This document shows, piece by piece, positions 17,283-26,924 of a DNA stretch of 64,000 bases (position 1 is its first letter; each line of letters begins with the position of its first letter). Origin of the DNA: CAVYUC01 sp963771595 (GTDB taxonomy: Bacteria; Bacteroidota; Bacteroidia; Bacteroidales; Prolixibacteraceae). The stretch is taken from NCBI GenBank assembly GCA_963771595.1, contig CAVYUC010000007.1, positions 62,001-126,000 on the forward strand. The letters are read 5' to 3'. The position numbers were made by a program, and so were the translations under genes. The notes beneath the pieces are model-generated. The model saw nothing but the letters and a program-made list of their open reading frames with translations, was not told the origin of the DNA and did no database searches.

Positions 17283-17753
17283 ATGGAAACAGCATCGCTG
17301 AATGAAATTAAAAAAGAGTTGAAGCTACTTTCTCCGCAGCAGTTGCAGGAAATTACAATCCGGCTGGCCAAATACAAAAAGGAAAATAAGGAATTGCTAA
17401 GTTACCTTCTTTTTGAGGCACTTGATCAACACCAGTTTATTCAAAATGTAAAAGAGGAAATAGATGAACAATTCTCTCACCTGAACCGCAGCAGTGCTTA
17501 CCTGGCTAAAAAAACGCTGCGTAAGGTATTACGCACCACAAGAAAATACATTCGTTTTTCGGGATCAAAAGAAACCGAAATTGAGTTACTTATTTATTTT
17601 TGCAAGAAACTTAAATCGACTCAACTTCACCGCCGCTCCAATCAGGTAATAATGAATATGTATTTTCGGCAGGTGGAACGAATCAAAAAATTACATTCCA
17701 TGCTGCACGAGGATTTACAATTTGATTATGAAAAGGATATTAAAAATTTATAA
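17283..17753 (+). CDS. Conserved-looking helical protein of unknown function
   Basis: I recognise no domain. The 156-aa product is basic, strongly helical and has no signal peptide or membrane segment. It is rich in Lys, Leu and Glu, with the segment LAKKTLRKVLRTTRKYIRFSG suggesting nucleic-acid or acidic-partner binding. It ends 8 bp before the stop of the opposite nucleoside transporter gene. Codon use matches the neighbours. Confidence 0.6.
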   Translation: METASLNEIKKELKLLSPQQLQEITIRLAKYKKENKELLSYLLFEALDQHQFIQNVKEEIDEQFSHLNRSSAYLAKKTLRKVLRTTRKYIRFSGSKETEIELLIYFCKKLKSTQLHRRSNQVIMNMYFRQVERIKKLHSMLHEDLQFDYEKDIKNL

Positions 17754-17761
17754 TCCTTTTT

Positions 17762-18988
17762 TCAAATGATTGTTTCAATCTTCGGCTTTTCCTTCACTTT
17801 TTCATCTTTAAAGAAAATGATGAACAATACAGCAATTACCGAAGCAATAACTGCCGGAACCAGCATTGCACTTTGCCAGTTGTGGCCAACAACTTTCCCT
17901 CCTTCCATAATCTGAGTACGCTGAAGTTCCCAGCCACTTAAATTGGTGCCGATGAGCCAGCCTACCCCATAAGTAATAAAGGTGATTAGTCCCTGCATAC
18001 TGGCGCGAAGGTTAAGCGGCGCTTTCCTGTCGACATATATTTGCGCAGTTACATAAAAGAAATCGTAACATATTCCATGAAGTATGATTCCAATGTAGAA
18101 AAATGAGATCAATTCAGCATTGTTTCCAAAGGCAAAGAGAGTGTATCTTACTGCCCAGGCAAACATTCCCAACAACAACATCCGTTTAATGCCCAGACGC
18201 ACAAAAAAGAATGGCATCAGCAACATGAAAATCACTTCCGACATCTGCCCCATCGACATAATTCCTGCAACATTGCTAATTCCTGCTTCATTCATCGACA
18301 TGTTGGTGTATTGAAAATACATGGCAAACGGAATGGATATCAACAAAGTGCCTACAATCAAAATTGCAAAGGATTTGTCTTTCATCAGTTTGAGTGCATC
18401 CCAGCCGATAGCATCTTTGAATGTAACTTTTGCCCCTTTTTTGGAAGGTGGAGTATCCGGAAGAAAGAAGCTGTAGATTCCAAGCAACAGGGAAGCAACG
18501 GCAGACATGACCATTGGATACGGGCCGGATTCCAGATCAAAGGCACTGATTAATATTCCGCCAACAATCCAGCCAATGGTTCCCAACACCCGGATTCGGG
18601 GAAATTGTTTTCCTGCATCAGGAGTATGTTGCAATGCAATGGTAGTGGCCAGTGCAATAGTTGGCATGTAACAAATCATGTACAACAACAAAATCACTGT
18701 AAATAATCCAGGTTCTGTTATCTGCGACACCCAATACATTAATATTCCGGCTGCAATATGAAGTACGCCGTTTAGTTTCTGAGCGGCAAAATATTTATCG
18801 GCAACAAGGGTCACAAAGAATGCAGAAATGATGGAGCCCCAGGCAAGTGTGCTTAAAGCCCGTCCAACTTCTTCACCCTGAAATCCAATGGAGGAAAGAT
18901 AACTTCCAGCAGCGACAAACCAAACACCCCAGATAAAAAACTCGATAAACATCATCAGGGAAAGGCTGAGATACGTTTTTGTTTTCAT
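17762..18988 (-). CDS. Nucleoside:H+ symporter family (NupG/XapB-like) MFS transporter
   Basis: The 408-aa product has 12 predicted membrane helices. The N-terminus MKTKTYLSLSLMMFIEFFIWGVWFV and the conserved GTIGWIVGG (about residue 140) match the NHS family of nucleoside permeases. FFIWGVWFV in helix 1 is characteristic. It probably imports nucleosides by proton symport. There is no nucleoside-catabolism gene beside it. The family assignment rests on residue pattern and length. Confidence 0.83.
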   Translation of the reverse strand: MKTKTYLSLSLMMFIEFFIWGVWFVAAGSYLSSIGFQGEEVGRALSTLAWGSIISAFFVTLVADKYFAAQKLNGVLHIAAGILMYWVSQITEPGLFTVILLLYMICYMPTIALATTIALQHTPDAGKQFPRIRVLGTIGWIVGGILISAFDLESGPYPMVMSAVASLLLGIYSFFLPDTPPSKKGAKVTFKDAIGWDALKLMKDKSFAILIVGTLLISIPFAMYFQYTNMSMNEAGISNVAGIMSMGQMSEVIFMLLMPFFFVRLGIKRMLLLGMFAWAVRYTLFAFGNNAELISFFYIGIILHGICYDFFYVTAQIYVDRKAPLNLRASMQGLITFITYGVGWLIGTNLSGWELQRTQIMEGGKVVGHNWQSAMLVPAVIASVIAVLFIIFFKDEKVKEKPKIETII

Positions 18989-19175
18989 ATTGATTTAGTT
19001 AAACGATAAATTAAGATGTTTTAAAAATAGAAAATTCCTGTTAATTATCATGAAAATCAATGCTATCTTCTGTACCCTTTTAGCTCGCCCGTTTAGCTGC
19101 AATTTTGGGCATTTGGATTTGCTTTTGCGAAAAATAAACATTTCATTCATCACTGGAAAATCCCTTAAACCATCG

Positions 19176-19183
19176 TATTTTTG
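19176..19183 (+). promoter_or_regulatory. -7 element TATTTTTG for ettA
   Basis: TATTTTTG fits TAnnTTTG and is 22 bp upstream of the start codon at 19206. It lies downstream of the alternative in-frame ATG at 19050 and so argues for the later start. Confidence 0.55.
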
Positions 19184-19205
19184 CTTCAAATTTAAAACAG
19201 TAAAA

Positions 19206-20891
19206 ATGAGCGACGATAAAAAGATAATTTTTTCGATGTATAAGGTAAGCAAGACTTACCCACCCAATAAAACGGTAATTAAGGACATTTCACTTTCCTT
19301 TTTCCTTGGTGCCAAAATTGGAATAATCGGGTTAAATGGTTCAGGAAAATCTACATTGTTAAAAATAATCGCCGGACAGGAAAAAGCATTTAATGGCGAA
19401 CTTGTTTTTGCGCCCGGTTATTCAGTTGGGTTACTGGAACAGGACCCGCAGCTTGATGAATCTAAAACTGTTATCGAAGTAGTGAAGGAAGGAATGCAGG
19501 AAACTGTAGATGTTTTGAACCGTTACGAGGAAATCAACCAGCAATTCGGTTTGCCGGAGGTATATGAAAATCCGGATGAAATGGATAAGCTAATGGCCGA
19601 GCAGACTCAGCTTCAGGAAAAAATAGATCAACTGGATGCCTGGAACCTGGACACAAAACTTGAACGTGCAATGGATGCATTGCAATGTCCGCCCGATAAT
19701 CAATCCATTCATGAATTATCAGGAGGAGAACGCAGACGTGTGGCGCTATGCAGATTGCTGCTGAAAGAACCTGATGTGCTGTTGCTTGATGAGCCGACCA
19801 ACCACCTTGATGCGGAGAGTATTCAGTGGCTCGAAATGCATCTGGCACAATATAAAGGAACCGTAATCTGCATCACCCACGACCGCTATTTTCTGGACAA
19901 TGTTGCCGGCTGGATTCTGGAACTCGACCGGGGACAGGGAATTCCGTGGAAAGGAAATTATACCTCGTGGCTCGAACAAAAAGCAAAACGACTGGAACAG
20001 GAAGAAAAGGGACATTCGAAACGAAGGAAAACACTGGAACGCGAGCTGGAATGGGTGCGGATGGCGCCCAAGGCCCGTCATGCAAAGGCGAAAGCACGTT
20101 TGAACGCCTACGATAAAATGCTGAATGAGGATGTAAAACAGAAGGAAGAAAAACTGGAGATTTATATTCCAAATGGTCCGCGTCTTGGAGACAAAGTTAT
20201 TGAAATGGAAAACGTTTCCAAAGCTTACGGCGACCGCATCCTTTTTGAAAACCTGACCTTTAAATTACCTCCCGCAGGAATTATTGGTGTAATCGGGCCG
20301 AACGGTGCAGGAAAAACCACCCTCTTTAAAATGATAATGGACCAGGTGGTACCCGATTCCGGTCATGTGGAGATTGGGGAAACTGTAAAAATAAGTTACG
20401 TGGATCAGACTCATGCGGCCATTGATCCCAATAAAACAGTGTTCCAGGTCGTTTCCGGCGGAACTGAAACCATTATGCTGGGAAATAAACAGGCTAATGC
20501 GAGGGCATATGTTGGCCGTTTTAACTTTACCGGCTCCGACCAGGAGAAAAAGTGCGGTGTGCTTTCGGGTGGAGAAAAGAACCGCTTGCACCTGGCGCTG
20601 GCATTAAAAGCCGAAGGAAACGTGCTGCTGCTTGATGAACCAACCAATGACATAGATGTAAACACGCTGCGGGCACTGGAAGAAGGCCTCGAAAATTTTG
20701 CAGGTTGCGCGGTAGTCATCTCCCACGATCGCTGGTTCCTAGACCGTATTGCCACACATATCCTTGCCTTTGAAGGAGATTCGGAAGTTTATTATTTTGA
20801 AGGTTCATTTACCGAATATGAGGAAAACCGAAAGAAACGGCTGGGAGATGCAGCACCGAAACGGGTAAAATATAAAAAACTGAAGGTATAG
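19206..20891 (+). CDS. ettA: Energy-dependent translational throttle protein EttA (ABC-F)
   Basis: From the ATG at 19206 the product is 561 aa, close to known EttA length, and starts MSDDKKIIFSMYKVSKTYPP. It has two ABC domains: Walker A GLNGSGKST and GPNGAGKTT, signature LSGGERRRVALCRLL and LSGGEKNRLHLALAL, and Walker B LLLDEPTNHLDAES and LLLDEPTNDIDVNT. Between them is the helical linker plus the arm. ABC-F proteins lack membrane domains; EttA binds the ribosomal E site and gates entry into elongation according to ATP/ADP. The longer frame from 19050 adds a tail that is not family-like. Confidence 0.95.
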   Translation: MSDDKKIIFSMYKVSKTYPPNKTVIKDISLSFFLGAKIGIIGLNGSGKSTLLKIIAGQEKAFNGELVFAPGYSVGLLEQDPQLDESKTVIEVVKEGMQETVDVLNRYEEINQQFGLPEVYENPDEMDKLMAEQTQLQEKIDQLDAWNLDTKLERAMDALQCPPDNQSIHELSGGERRRVALCRLLLKEPDVLLLDEPTNHLDAESIQWLEMHLAQYKGTVICITHDRYFLDNVAGWILELDRGQGIPWKGNYTSWLEQKAKRLEQEEKGHSKRRKTLERELEWVRMAPKARHAKAKARLNAYDKMLNEDVKQKEEKLEIYIPNGPRLGDKVIEMENVSKAYGDRILFENLTFKLPPAGIIGVIGPNGAGKTTLFKMIMDQVVPDSGHVEIGETVKISYVDQTHAAIDPNKTVFQVVSGGTETIMLGNKQANARAYVGRFNFTGSDQEKKCGVLSGGEKNRLHLALALKAEGNVLLLDEPTNDIDVNTLRALEEGLENFAGCAVVISHDRWFLDRIATHILAFEGDSEVYYFEGSFTEYEENRKKRLGDAAPKRVKYKKLKV

Positions 20892-20934
20892 TGAAATTAA
20901 TCAGTTGCAGTAGTCAGTATGCAACTCAAATGAT

Positions 20935-20968
20935 GTCATCTGTATCTCCATAATGGAGATCAGATGAC
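20935..20968 (+). terminator. Hairpin downstream of ettA, terminator-like
   Basis: GTCATCTGTATCTCCA pairs with TGGAGATCAGATGAC around TAA, 15 bp with one bulged base. The following sequence (TTCTGTGTTTATT) is only moderately T-rich, so it may terminate weakly or be a repeat. Confidence 0.5.
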
Positions 20969-21063
20969 TTCTGTGTTTATTAGCTGCAATTATTCCTTTA
21001 ACGAATGTTTTCGTTGTCATAATCTTTATAAATTACCGCTTTAATTTTTAAAACCTGAATCTA

Positions 21064-22854
21064 ATGATTAAATCTGTTTTGGTTTTTGTTTTTTCCATGT
21101 TTTTTATTTCACCTGCATTTGCACAGGTTAATTCCGGTTTCGTAAAACATTCAGCCATAACATTGATGCCTGAAGGCGAACCGGATGAAATTTCAGCTTT
21201 CAACCCGCTTCATCCATCGGTGGTGGCATGGGGCATGGATGCCATTCATACAGGAATGGATGTTGAAAGTATGAAAAATAAAATGGATGAATACAAGGAA
21301 ATCGGAATAGAACATCTCGCCTGCAATGTGTGGATGCTTACCGCCACCAATCGTTTTTTGTACCAGCACCCGGAGTATCAAAAAGCTGTTTGTGTCGACA
21401 TTGAGCAAAATCCAATTACACCCGGCTGGCTCGATTCAGAATACCGCGGCATAAAATCATACTGGGGCTGCACCAACAATCCACTCTACCGAAAATTGCT
21501 AATGGAACGGGCTGAAATCGGCATAAAAGCGGGAGCCAATATGCTTCACCTCGATGACCATATGGGAACTGCGGCCGCAGCAATTCACTCCGGCGGATGT
21601 TTCTGCAGTTATTGCATGAAAGGTTTCAATTTCTGGCTACAGAAAAATTATTCTTCTGCAGAACTGGAATCAATGAATATTCCCAATATCCAGGATTTTA
21701 ACTACGCCCAAATGGTTAAGGATGCCGGATTTTCCACACTCGAAAAATATAACCAGGGAATCAACCGGAATCAGGTTCCACTTCACGATAAATTTCTTGC
21801 TTACCAACTCGAAGCTGCTGCCGCAACGGTAAAACAACTGAGTGTAGTAGCAGCATCCGTTGCAGGCCGTGAAGTTCCGGTAGGTGTAAATTCGTGGAAC
21901 CTCGACCCGACACAACTGGCCACCGCCCATTATGCCGATTATTTTTCAAACGAGGTTCAGCATTTCAATGTGGAAGATTTAACCCCGCCATTTGTCTATC
22001 GTTTGGGAACTGCGCTCGACAAACCTGTTTTCAGCACTGGTACAGGCGAAGACTGGATTCTGGCAGGTGAAAAAGACATGCCGGTGCGGATAAAAAGGTG
22101 GATTGCCACGGCTTATGCTCACGGCCATTTTTTCATGTACTCGTGGAACAAATGGGGCTTTTCGGAAGAAACAGGGACACAGTGGTACCAAATTCCCATT
22201 GAATATTACGAACAATACTGCAACTTTATTTCTGAAAACCCGGAGCTTTTCGACGGATTTGAGCCCGTGGAAACTATAGCCATTTTGTACGAAAACGAAG
22301 TCATCAGAAATGGAAATAATGAGGTTAAAAATATCTGTCGCGATTTGAATTATGCCAATATACCAAATGGATTGGCGGTGTCGGGCGACGAATGGCTGGT
22401 TCATCCGCTCACCCAAAAAGACCTCAGTGATTTTGATTGTCTTATCATTCCCACAGCAACCAATCTGTCTGTTAATGAAAAAGAGTTGCTGGATGAATAT
22501 GCACAAGATCACAAAATAGTAAACTGGACCACATCAGAAGAAACTGTTTCCAAACTTCCCCGGCTGTTGAAAATTGAAAATACAGATAAGGTATGGGCAC
22601 TTCCGCGAAAAAAAGAAAATAAAATGGTTATTCATTTGTTGAACCAGGATTACGATGAACAGTTGGATAAAATGAACATAAAATCGGGGTTTCAACTTTT
22701 TTTGGATAATCAACTTACCGGAAATACTGACAGAACTTTCACACTATATTTGCCGAACGAAAAGCCGGTGAAGTTAAATACACAAAAGGTAAAAAACGGG
22801 ACAATGGCAACTATTCCTTCACTTGATTTATGGGGAATTGTAAAGGTGGAATAG
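21064..22854 (+). CDS. Exported TIM-barrel glycosidase-like protein, family not identified
   Basis: The 596-aa product has a signal peptide (cleavage near AFAQ, residue 21). The central part looks like a beta/alpha-barrel glycosidase: GIEHLACNVWMLT, GANMLHLDDHMGT with paired Asp, FSNEVQHFNVE, and HGHFFMYSWNKWG. Then comes a GATase-like or trimerisation-type segment (FDCLIIPTATNLSVNE) and a beta domain, an order seen in GH42-type enzymes. C178xxC in CFCSYCMKG is unusual. Probably a secreted glycoside hydrolase of an uncharacterised family; catalytic residues are not certain. Confidence 0.55.
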   Translation: MIKSVLVFVFSMFFISPAFAQVNSGFVKHSAITLMPEGEPDEISAFNPLHPSVVAWGMDAIHTGMDVESMKNKMDEYKEIGIEHLACNVWMLTATNRFLYQHPEYQKAVCVDIEQNPITPGWLDSEYRGIKSYWGCTNNPLYRKLLMERAEIGIKAGANMLHLDDHMGTAAAAIHSGGCFCSYCMKGFNFWLQKNYSSAELESMNIPNIQDFNYAQMVKDAGFSTLEKYNQGINRNQVPLHDKFLAYQLEAAAATVKQLSVVAASVAGREVPVGVNSWNLDPTQLATAHYADYFSNEVQHFNVEDLTPPFVYRLGTALDKPVFSTGTGEDWILAGEKDMPVRIKRWIATAYAHGHFFMYSWNKWGFSEETGTQWYQIPIEYYEQYCNFISENPELFDGFEPVETIAILYENEVIRNGNNEVKNICRDLNYANIPNGLAVSGDEWLVHPLTQKDLSDFDCLIIPTATNLSVNEKELLDEYAQDHKIVNWTTSEETVSKLPRLLKIENTDKVWALPRKKENKMVIHLLNQDYDEQLDKMNIKSGFQLFLDNQLTGNTDRTFTLYLPNEKPVKLNTQKVKNGTMATIPSLDLWGIVKVE

Positions 22855-22918
22855 AAGAAACAGCGAAAACAGTGCGTGCTTTATAACTCTAATTCCTGGT
22901 AAAACCTGTATTTTTCAC

Positions 22919-24256
22919 CTAAAAAACTTTGCCTTCTTTCTGGTATTCCCTCTCAATCCCTGATTTTATCTGGTCGATAGTTATTTCTTTTGAATTTTTC
23001 CCAAGTGATTCCAAACAACAAAACTGAACCACATTAACCACTCCTGCACCGGTTATTTCATATTTTTTTGCAATGGCTTTTATCTCCTCTTCCGCAGGTA
23101 ATATTAAACCTTTAACTGCGGGTAATGTTTTATTCCAAAGTTGCAATCTTTCGGAAGGAGTTGGAGTTGGAAAGTAGATAACAGACTGAAAGCGCCGGAT
23201 AAATGCTTCATCGATATTCGATTTAAAATTGGAAGCCAGAATTACAAGGCCGTTGTGGTTTTCAATACGTTGGAGCAGATATGCAACCTCCTGATTTGCA
23301 TACTTGTCATGCGCATCACGTACACTTGTCCGTTTTCCAAACAATGCATCTGCTTCATCGAAAAAGAGAATCCAGTCTTTGTTTTTGGCACGTTCAAAAA
23401 GCTGTGAAAGGTTTTTTTCTGTTTCGCCAATAAATTTCGAAACTACCATCGAAAGGTCGATTCGGAATACATCGCGATTTGTATTTTTTCCGACAATCAG
23501 TGCAGTTAATGTTTTACCGGTACCGGGTGGCCCGTGGAATAAAGCACGAAAACCCGGTTTAAGTAAACGCCGCATATTCCATTTATTCATTAAAGCATCC
23601 TGATGTTTCACCCAGTTTTCGAGCTCGGCAATTTGCTGATGGGTGACAGCAGGCAAAACAAGATCTTCATAGTTAAGTTCAGTAGTAATATATTCAGCCG
23701 GAAAATCCATACTAAACTTTGGATGGGAAATCCTCCCCAAAATAAACAATTCAATAAATTCTGAGGCCATAATAAGCCGGCCACTATGCTGCGGTTCGCC
23801 TGTCTGTGCGTCTTCAACCGATAAAACTGTTGAGGCAATGAGAGGATGCTCTTTTTCGAACAGGAATAAGTATTCGAATCTTTTTTCAATATTATTTCCG
23901 GCAAGAATAAACAATACTGTTTCGGCAGTAGGCAAAAATCCTCTGTGATTTTTCCCGCGTACTCCCCCAAATTGCGGAAAATCACCATGCCCGGGAAGGT
24001 ATTTTTGAATTAATTCATCGAAAAAAACAGGATCGACATGTGGTGCGAGAGCCACCAAAAGCATTACTGTTTCAGAAGGTGAAAGTTGATTATTCCGGAT
24101 AAACAGGGACAATGGTGAATTATCAGAAGTATCATCGGGTACATTTAATGAATTGATTTCAAATGTTGCACCCTCGGTAAAATATGCATTCAGCCGGCTT
24201 TTAATAACCTGCTGAAGGTAATCCAGATATATTTTTATTGATTTTCCTGTCAACAT
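22919..24256 (-). CDS. eCIS AAA+ ATPase (Afp15-like)
   Basis: The 445-aa product has an N-terminal helical domain (about 1-200) that is not a standard AAA partner, then a AAA+ module. Walker A is GPPGTGKT at 242-249, Walker B ILFFDEAD at 296-303 and the arginine-finger region RRF near 354. In Afp/PVC particles the corresponding ATPase (Afp15) is needed for assembly or cargo loading, though its exact step is not settled. It is the last gene of the 16-gene operon, 9 bp after the DUF4157 gene. ClpV-type double AAA architecture is absent. Confidence 0.88.
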   Translation of the reverse strand: MLTGKSIKIYLDYLQQVIKSRLNAYFTEGATFEINSLNVPDDTSDNSPLSLFIRNNQLSPSETVMLLVALAPHVDPVFFDELIQKYLPGHGDFPQFGGVRGKNHRGFLPTAETVLFILAGNNIEKRFEYLFLFEKEHPLIASTVLSVEDAQTGEPQHSGRLIMASEFIELFILGRISHPKFSMDFPAEYITTELNYEDLVLPAVTHQQIAELENWVKHQDALMNKWNMRRLLKPGFRALFHGPPGTGKTLTALIVGKNTNRDVFRIDLSMVVSKFIGETEKNLSQLFERAKNKDWILFFDEADALFGKRTSVRDAHDKYANQEVAYLLQRIENHNGLVILASNFKSNIDEAFIRRFQSVIYFPTPTPSERLQLWNKTLPAVKGLILPAEEEIKAIAKKYEITGAGVVNVVQFCCLESLGKNSKEITIDQIKSGIEREYQKEGKVF

Positions 24257-24265
24257 AACAATTAT

Positions 24266-25456
24266 TTAGCTGTCATTTGCATCTGGTTCTGCATCCGGAC
24301 AATCGCAGTTAACGGTGAAAACATTTGCGCCACCCGCATCCAGGGCAGCACTGGCAGCATCTGAATTTGCCTTTCGGGCTGCTTCTATATTGTCATGGAT
24401 TTGCTGTAAATGAGCATCCAGACCACTTGCACATCCCCTGTAATTATAGCGGGTTCTGACTCTTCCGCGGTAGGTATTGAAAGCAGCCACATGCTGCCGT
24501 TCGTGCGCCCTCAGTGTAGTATTTATAAACCTCCTGACAGCATTTTGCTCACACTTATTTAATCCTGACGGCACTGCTGGAAGTGTTATTTGCGGATTAG
24601 TGGTAAAAACTGAAATAACAGTACCCCTGTTTACCACACATTCATCGGAGGAGCAATCGGTGCAGTCGCTTACAGGCGTTGATGTACCTCGTGATGTATA
24701 TGAATTTCCATAATTGGCATCGGTATGCCCTTCGACACTAACACCGTTACAATTGGCAAAATGCCTCGTGTTTTGTTCAACAATACCACGCTCAAAAAAC
24801 GTGGGGAAAACTATCTTTTCTTTGTCGGCTTCATCCGGAATTGCCTTTCTGTTTAATTGATTTTCTGAATTTTGCTGGACAACATGTGTGAGTTCATGGG
24901 CAATAAGTTTTTTCCCTTCGATAGTGCCGGGATTAAACTGACCTTCATTAAATACAATATTATTTTTTACAGTATAAGCTTTTGCATTAAAACCTTTTGC
25001 TGAATCAGCAGCCTCCTTGCCGGTGTGTATTTTCACATCACTAAAATCGTATCCCAGGCGACCGGAGAAAAAGGTATTGGTTGCTTCAGGCAGCGAATTT
25101 CCTTTGCCACCCAGCGAATGAACATAGTTTACCGGCGCACCAGAAGCAGAAGCTGGCAATTTTTTGCGCTGAAAAGTTTCCGGTTGTTTTTCCTGTCCCA
25201 CTTTCACTGCATGAGTTTGCTCGTCAGAATCAGGCATTCGCAATACCTTTTCGGCAACCGCATCTGCTTCTTTTTCCTGTGGATCATCCGAACAGCTAAC
25301 TGATAATTTAGCCTGAACAGGAGCACTGAAAAAGGATGATTTTTTGCTGCTGCCGAAAAATGTTTCATCCTCTGCCTTTCTGAAAAACGTTTGCTGTTGC
25401 GTATTTTGACGAACAACAGGCGCAGCATGATTTGTTTTTTTAGCGATTGAAAACAT
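24266..25456 (-). CDS. DUF4157 eCIS protein with two HExxH motifs, candidate cargo
   Basis: The 396-aa product has a disordered, Gln/Lys-rich N-terminus (1-100), then the eCIS core domain DUF4157 (about 105-200) with DVKIHTG and HELTH at 187-191. Past it lies a Cys-rich domain (8 Cys between 236 and 386) that holds a second HExxH, H318-E-R-Q-H322, in LRAHERQHVAAF. DUF4157 proteins accompany eCIS loci and often carry C-terminal toxin domains. The second motif, resembling DUF922-type zinc metallopeptidases, suggests a protease effector. It is placed between the tape measure and ATPase genes. Confidence 0.8.
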   Translation of the reverse strand: MFSIAKKTNHAAPVVRQNTQQQTFFRKAEDETFFGSSKKSSFFSAPVQAKLSVSCSDDPQEKEADAVAEKVLRMPDSDEQTHAVKVGQEKQPETFQRKKLPASASGAPVNYVHSLGGKGNSLPEATNTFFSGRLGYDFSDVKIHTGKEAADSAKGFNAKAYTVKNNIVFNEGQFNPGTIEGKKLIAHELTHVVQQNSENQLNRKAIPDEADKEKIVFPTFFERGIVEQNTRHFANCNGVSVEGHTDANYGNSYTSRGTSTPVSDCTDCSSDECVVNRGTVISVFTTNPQITLPAVPSGLNKCEQNAVRRFINTTLRAHERQHVAAFNTYRGRVRTRYNYRGCASGLDAHLQQIHDNIEAARKANSDAASAALDAGGANVFTVNCDCPDAEPDANDS

Positions 25457-25465
25457 ACTTTTAAA

Positions 25466-26923
25466 TTAAATCCATTCAGTTTTTAACAACATATCCATCC
25501 ATGGGAATTTTATTATGGAAAAACTCCAGGGAATTCTTTCCAGCAGCATATCGTAGGCTTTTTGTTCAACAATGAGCTGCCATTCATCATTTACCCTGCT
25601 CAATTTTCCGCTTCGGTTTAAAAAAGTTTCCCTTAACCCTTCAACCGAAGTATCTCCCAAAACCGACCAATGACTAATTAATGAGCGGAGCATCGAATCA
25701 ACTTCGGATTTCTGCTTTTCATTAAATTCTATGTTTGTGTCAATCGGGAAATCGATATCCAATCCACACAATATTTTGGGCAAAACCAATTCATATTCTT
25801 CCATTTGCAACCGGCCTGTAACACCATACTGAATTATCGAAGTTGCTAAATCCGGGGTTATGATTTTTTCGTTCTCCGCCAATCCCAGTTTTTCAAAAAG
25901 TGCAGGAATAAAAGCAGCAAAAATTACAGCTCCGGCATTGTCGATATAAATTCCTTCCCGAACTTCATTATCCGCTTCATCAACTTTTTCGCCTGTATCC
26001 AGTTTCACTGACTTTTCAATTGATTCCGGTTTTGTTCCGGAATTTGTTTTATTCTGATTTTCAATTTTCTTTAGTTCATCCAACACCATTTTCCGCCATA
26101 TCTGAATAACCGGATTGGTTGTAATCTGCTGTTCTGCAGGTTTGTCTTTTATCTTTGGCAAAATCCGATACTTTTCCAATTCTTTATAAATGAAAAGCAA
26201 AACCGATTGAATTTCAATATCTCCTTTGTTTTTTAAAACTGAATTTAAAAGAAAAACATAAACCGGTTTGGTAATCGATTTTTGCTCGTCCTGTGAAATC
26301 TTGTTGAGGATAACGGTTTCAAAAAATAACTGGAATTGAAAAATTACTTCAACATTTTCATGATAAAAACGGGAAACGAATTGAAAAAATGTTTTTTCGG
26401 TAACCTGGTTTACAATGCGTTCAATCTGCCGTTGATTAACGTTATACTCCAGTTCTTCACGGATTGACTGAATTTGCTTTGCAGATTTTTCTTCCGTTAC
26501 CCACTTGTTAAAAGCCGCTTTAAATCCTTCATCCAGAAATGTTTTCCCCCACCACGGCAGGAAACCGTTCTTCAAATAAAAAATTATGAGCGCGTCCAGT
26601 TTTACTGCTTTGGAATCCGGCATTTTTTTGATGTTGGAAATCGCTGAATTATGACTGTTCAGCTTTTGATTTAATTCAAAAATAAGCTCATCACCGATTT
26701 TTTGTTTCCAGTTTTTCGAATCAATCTCTGCACTAATTTCAAGCTTGTCAATGCTAAGATAAATATCGTCAGAACTGAATTTTTCCAACTGCTGTTCAAT
26801 TTCAGGAATCAGGTTTAAATTGCACCAGTCGCTTACCTCCTGCTGCAGGGCAAAACCATCTGCACCTCCATTGTACTGAAAATGAACTGTTTGCTTACGA
26901 ATGATATTTTTCGCCCCTGACAT
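25466..26923 (-). CDS. Contractile injection system tape-measure protein
   Basis: The 485-aa product matches the eCIS tape-measure family (CIS_TMP type; Afp14 position). Features are the N-terminal KQTVHFQYNG and the long helical body with FLKNGFLPWW, VFLLNSVLKN and the C-terminal WMDMLLKTEWI-like ending. The family is proposed to set tube length inside the particle. It is translationally close to the PKD gene (1-bp gap) and 9 bp from the DUF4157 gene. It lacks a signal peptide or membrane segment, as expected for a tube component. Confidence 0.82.
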   Translation of the reverse strand: MSGAKNIIRKQTVHFQYNGGADGFALQQEVSDWCNLNLIPEIEQQLEKFSSDDIYLSIDKLEISAEIDSKNWKQKIGDELIFELNQKLNSHNSAISNIKKMPDSKAVKLDALIIFYLKNGFLPWWGKTFLDEGFKAAFNKWVTEEKSAKQIQSIREELEYNVNQRQIERIVNQVTEKTFFQFVSRFYHENVEVIFQFQLFFETVILNKISQDEQKSITKPVYVFLLNSVLKNKGDIEIQSVLLFIYKELEKYRILPKIKDKPAEQQITTNPVIQIWRKMVLDELKKIENQNKTNSGTKPESIEKSVKLDTGEKVDEADNEVREGIYIDNAGAVIFAAFIPALFEKLGLAENEKIITPDLATSIIQYGVTGRLQMEEYELVLPKILCGLDIDFPIDTNIEFNEKQKSEVDSMLRSLISHWSVLGDTSVEGLRETFLNRSGKLSRVNDEWQLIVEQKAYDMLLERIPWSFSIIKFPWMDMLLKTEWI

Positions 26924-26924
26924 T

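Noticed and set aside
19050..19205. N-terminal extension of EttA from the ATG at 19050
   Set aside because: A -7 promoter box lies inside it and the family start is at 19206.
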